A stretch of DNA of 64,000 bases from Streptomyces sp. YIM 130001 (lineage in GTDB: Bacteria; Actinomycetota; Actinomycetes; Streptomycetales; Streptomycetaceae). This document shows positions 61,658 to 64,000 of the stretch, piece by piece (position 1 is the first letter of the stretch; each line of letters begins with the position of its first letter). The notes under the pieces are model-generated. The model had not been told where the DNA came from. It saw nothing but the letters and a program-made list of their open reading frames with translations, and did not search any database. A program made the position numbers and the translations under genes. The stretch covers positions 126,543 to 190,542 of the forward strand of contig NZ_KZ984559.1 of the NCBI RefSeq assembly GCF_003574445.1. The letters are read 5' to 3'.

Positions 61658-61687
61658 ACACTCATGACACCTGAAAGACACTCATGA
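61658..61687. repeat. Direct repeat ACACTCATGA at IS transposase end
   Basis: ACACTCATGA occurs at 61658-61667 and 61678-61687, a 20-bp period. A GACAC/GTGTC core recurs around it and appears once at the far end (AGTGTCC near 59434). These may be TnpA binding units. Confidence 0.55.
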
Positions 61688-61719
61688 ACACTTACTCGAG
61701 AGCTGCTTCACCCCCCGAG

Positions 61720-61756
61720 CACCCGCCGGCCGTCCACCGACTGCGGCCGGCGGGTG
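61720..61756. terminator. Hairpin terminator of sbcC transcript
   Basis: A perfect 13-bp stem (arm CACCCGCCGGCCG at 61720-61732, partner 61744-61756), 11-nt loop, just past the sbcC stop on the reverse strand. Confidence 0.75.
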
Positions 61757-61763
61757 CCACCGG

Positions 61764-64000
61764 TCAGGCTGCTGCCGTGCGTTGCCGCAGCGTGGAGCCG
61801 TCGCGGTGCTTCACGACTTCGAGTTGGGCGTGTACGCGGCGCCGTAGGTCGGGTACGTGGCTGACGATGCCGACGCTGCGGTCGCGTTCACGCAGGGAGT
61901 CGAGTACGTCGAGGACCTCGTCCAGGGTCTGGTCGTCGAGGCTGCCGAAGCCCTCGTCGATGAAGAGGGTGTCGAGGCGTACGCCGCCGGCCTCGTCGGT
62001 CACCACATCGGCGAGACCGAGGGCCAGGGCGAGCGAGGCGAAGAAGGTCTCGCCGCCGGAGAGTGTGGCCGTGTCCCGCTCGCGGCCGGTCCAGGCGTCG
62101 ACCACGTGCAGTCCGAGGCCCGAACGGCCGCGCCCCGCACGGTCGTCCGAGTGCACCAGGGTGTAGCGGCCCGCGGACATGCGCTGCAGGCGCGCGGTCG
62201 CCGCGGCCGCGACCTGTTCGAGCCGGGCGGCGAGTACGTAGGACTCCAGACGCATCCGGCGTTCGTTCTCGCTGGCGGTGCCGGCGGCCAGGCCGGCGAG
62301 CCGCGCCACCCGGTCGTACTCGGTGCGCAGTGGCCCCAGTTGGCGGGCCTCGGCCTGCGCGTGGGTGGAGAGACGGTCGAGTTCGGTGCAGCGGCCGGCC
62401 GCCGCGTCGTCGGCCGAGACGGTGTCGCGCAGCACGCGGTCGGCGGTGTCCGCCCGTGACCTGGCGGTGTCCGGGTCGGCGGCGGGCCGGGCCTCGGCAG
62501 CGAGCGTCTCGTCCTCGGCGAGTACAGCGCGGACCGCGGCCTCCTCCTGTTGGCGACGGTCGATTCGGTGCTGCAGTTCGCGGTGCGCGGCGTCGTCGAG
62601 TGCCGCCTCGGCGGCCTGCCGCGGGGTGTCGAAGCCGGCCCGGTAGGCGGCGTCGGCGAGCCGGGAGTCCGCGTCCTTGAGGCGCTGGGCCGCGTCCGCC
62701 GCGGCGCGTACTGCGTCGGCGGCGGCGGTGAGCAGATCCGCCTGGCGCTCCAGCTGGCCGGCCCGTGCCGCCACGCTCTCGGCGTCGCCCCGCGCCTCGG
62801 CCAACTCGCTGCGCACATCGGCCCGTTCACGGTCCAGGCGTTCCGTTCTGGCCTGCCGGGAGGCGATCCGGGTCAGCGCTCGTTCGCGCCCGGAGAGGCG
62901 GCGGGCGTGTTCCTCCTCGGCGTGGGCGAGGGCTTCCTGTGCGGCGTGCAGTCCGGCCGCACGGTCCCGCACGTCCGCGTGCTCGCGCCGCAACTGCTCC
63001 ACGGTGGAGGCCAGTTCGGCGGTCGTGTCGTCGCCGGTCGCCTCCACTGCGGCGGCGAGCGCGGCGGAGACGGCGCTGAGTTCGCGCTCCGCCTCCTGGC
63101 GGCGTTCGTCGGCGCTGCCGTGGGCGGCAAATGCGGCTTCCTCGGTCCCCCGGTCGACATGACCGGCGACCTTGGTGGCGGGGTCGGGGTGGTCCGTGGA
63201 GCCACAGACGGCGCAGGCGGTGCCCGGTTCGAGGCCCGCGGCGAGTTCGGCGGCGATGCCGCGCAGCCGCTGTTCCTTGAGGCCGAGCCAGTGTTCGTGC
63301 GCGGCGAGGGCCGCCTCGCGGGTCCGGAGTGCGGTGTGCTCGCACTGTTCGGCGCGTACGGCGAGTTCGTCGCGGCGGGCGGCAGCGGCGAGACGGTCCT
63401 GGGCCGACGAGAGGGCGGCGGCGAGGTGTTCGGCCCTGGCGACCGCGTCGCGGGCGGAGTCGACCGCGCCGCGGAGCGAGTGGTGGGTGGCGTCGGCGCG
63501 GTCGAGCCATTCGGTGACGTCGCGCAGGGCCTCGTCGTCGGCACGTTCCTCGCGGTCCAGGCCGGCGCGTTCCTCGGTGAGGGCGGCGAGGCGCTGTTCG
63601 GCGCGGCGGGCGGACTCCAGGCCGCCGAGTTCCTCCAGGGCCTTGCGGGCGGCGGACGCGAGGGTGGCCGCGCCCGCTCCGGCCAGGTCGGCGGGCAGGG
63701 CCGCCCTGGCGCGCTCCTCGGCGGTGGTGCAGCCGCGGTGCTCGCGCTCGGCGTCGGCGCGCAGGCGCAGCGCCGGTGCGACCGTCTCGGCCTTGCGGCC
63801 ACGCTCCATGCGGGCCCGTAGCTCGGCGTACGCGGTGTCGCCCGCGGCCAGCGCCTCGGCCCGAGCGCGGGCCTCGGCGGCCCGCTGCTGCAACCGGTGG
63901 GTGGCGAGTTCGGCATCCAGCTCGCGGCGTGCGGCAGCCTGGACGCGTTCGGCCTCGGCGACGCGGGTACGGGCGAGCGTCCGCCGCTCGCGTGCTCCGG
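61764..64000 (-). CDS. sbcC: SbcC/Rad50-type ATPase, N-terminus beyond window
   Basis: About 745 C-terminal residues are present; the Walker A end lies outside the window. Long Ala/Arg/Glu coiled coils flank a zinc hook, here GTACAVCGSTDHPDP (CxxC). The C-terminal ATPase lobe has the signature TATLSGGETFFASLALALGLA and Walker B DTLFIDEGFGSLDDQTLDEVLD. With SbcD it cuts hairpins and protein-blocked DNA ends. The gene ends at a hairpin, 74 nt from the IS607 edge. Confidence 0.94.
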   Translation of the reverse strand, partial: GARERRTLARTRVAEAERVQAAARRELDAELATHRLQQRAAEARARAEALAAGDTAYAELRARMERGRKAETVAPALRLRADAEREHRGCTTAEERARAALPADLAGAGAATLASAARKALEELGGLESARRAEQRLAALTEERAGLDREERADDEALRDVTEWLDRADATHHSLRGAVDSARDAVARAEHLAAALSSAQDRLAAAARRDELAVRAEQCEHTALRTREAALAAHEHWLGLKEQRLRGIAAELAAGLEPGTACAVCGSTDHPDPATKVAGHVDRGTEEAAFAAHGSADERRQEAERELSAVSAALAAAVEATGDDTTAELASTVEQLRREHADVRDRAAGLHAAQEALAHAEEEHARRLSGRERALTRIASRQARTERLDRERADVRSELAEARGDAESVAARAGQLERQADLLTAAADAVRAAADAAQRLKDADSRLADAAYRAGFDTPRQAAEAALDDAAHRELQHRIDRRQQEEAAVRAVLAEDETLAAEARPAADPDTARSRADTADRVLRDTVSADDAAAGRCTELDRLSTHAQAEARQLGPLRTEYDRVARLAGLAAGTASENERRMRLESYVLAARLEQVAAAATARLQRMSAGRYTLVHSDDRAGRGRSGLGLHVVDAWTGRERDTATLSGGETFFASLALALGLADVVTDEAGGVRLDTLFIDEGFGSLDDQTLDEVLDVLDSLRERDRSVGIVSHVPDLRRRVHAQLEVVKHRDGSTLRQRTAAA

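Larger units (their letters stand above)
59425..61690 (-). mobile_element. IS607-family insertion sequence
   Basis: Two overlapping leftward genes, a MerR-HTH serine transposase and TnpB, define an IS607-family element between DUF885 and sbcC. IS607 has no terminal inverted repeats and makes no target duplication, so exact ends cannot be read; they lie near 59420-59460 and 61690. Repeated ACACTCATGA units sit at the transposase end. The 59.44-59.48 kb end holds CAGTTC-CCG-GAACTG, a small hairpin compatible with the TnpB guide RNA scaffold at the element edge. Confidence 0.85.

Noticed and set aside
59449..61674. 741-codon + strand frame across the IS element
   Set aside because: Shadow of tnpB/tnpA, which show catalytic motifs on the reverse strand.
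61857..63821. Long + strand frames opposite sbcC
   Set aside because: Gly/Val/Ala/Arg-rich mirror of the coiled-coil gene; no motifs.

Overview
The window is very GC-rich with strong third-position GC bias. It carries actinobacterial hallmarks: DUF397/DUF5753 regulators, a bioB with a Cys/His tail, a ydaO-type leader ahead of an NlpC/P60 gene, and F420-type LLM oxidoreductases. It is best read as chromosomal DNA of a Streptomyces or close relative, mostly ordinary housekeeping and accessory genes.

Layout. 1-4.2 kb is a partly decayed carbohydrate locus: a DUF2264 gene running off the left edge, a broken DeoR-type regulator, an intact 2-hydroxyacid dehydrogenase and a heavily frameshifted gene remnant. 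4.3-6.7 kb holds an acyltransferase and a secreted peptidase-like hydrolase. 6.9-11.5 kb is a complete urease operon read leftward (ureA-B-C-F-G-D) with a GlnR-like site in front. 11.7-20.5 kb holds a TetR regulator with a divergent membrane protein, an AlkZ-like protein, an orphan Phd antitoxin, a ClpP with a small partner gene, a c-di-AMP riboswitch plus NlpC/P60 gene, a threonine dehydratase-like enzyme, and a trio of anti-sigma-like ATPase, XRE-DUF5753 and DUF397 genes.

20.6-28.4 kb is a compact divergent sugar locus: GH4 6-phospho-glycosidase and DeoR repressor one way; PfkB kinase, lipoprotein binding protein, two permeases and a secreted glycosidase the other way. The gene set suggests outside cleavage, ABC import, ATP-dependent phosphorylation inside, then GH4 cleavage, without a PTS. 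28.4-33.0 kb is the biotin cluster (bioF divergent from bioB-A-D). 33.2-41.3 kb carries a methyltransferase, an LLM oxidoreductase, a GNAT, two CNNM/HlyC-type proteins, a 54-bp perfect palindrome, an SGNH hydrolase, purB and a mismatch glycosylase.

41.3-45.1 kb is an ABC exporter divergent from a NarL-type two-component system with a pair of related palindromes between them. 45.2-54.2 kb holds ROK, GntR/HutC, ECF41-like sigma and MocR regulators, a hydrolase, an EamA transporter that has apparently lost its stop codon, and a PhoD phosphatase behind a PHO-box-like repeat. 54.4-59.4 kb has a membrane-anchored ACT-GNAT protein, a PLP sulfur-amino-acid lyase with divergent Lrp/AsnC regulator, and a DUF885 protein. 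59.4-61.7 kb is an IS607-family element (serine transposase plus TnpB). The window ends inside an sbcC gene.

I recognised no tRNA, rRNA, CRISPR array or phage. The most unusual items are the sugar-locus logic, the membrane-anchored ACT-GNAT, the EamA stop loss, the long palindrome, the decayed locus at the left edge and the IS607 element. Most are variations on known families rather than a clearly new system.
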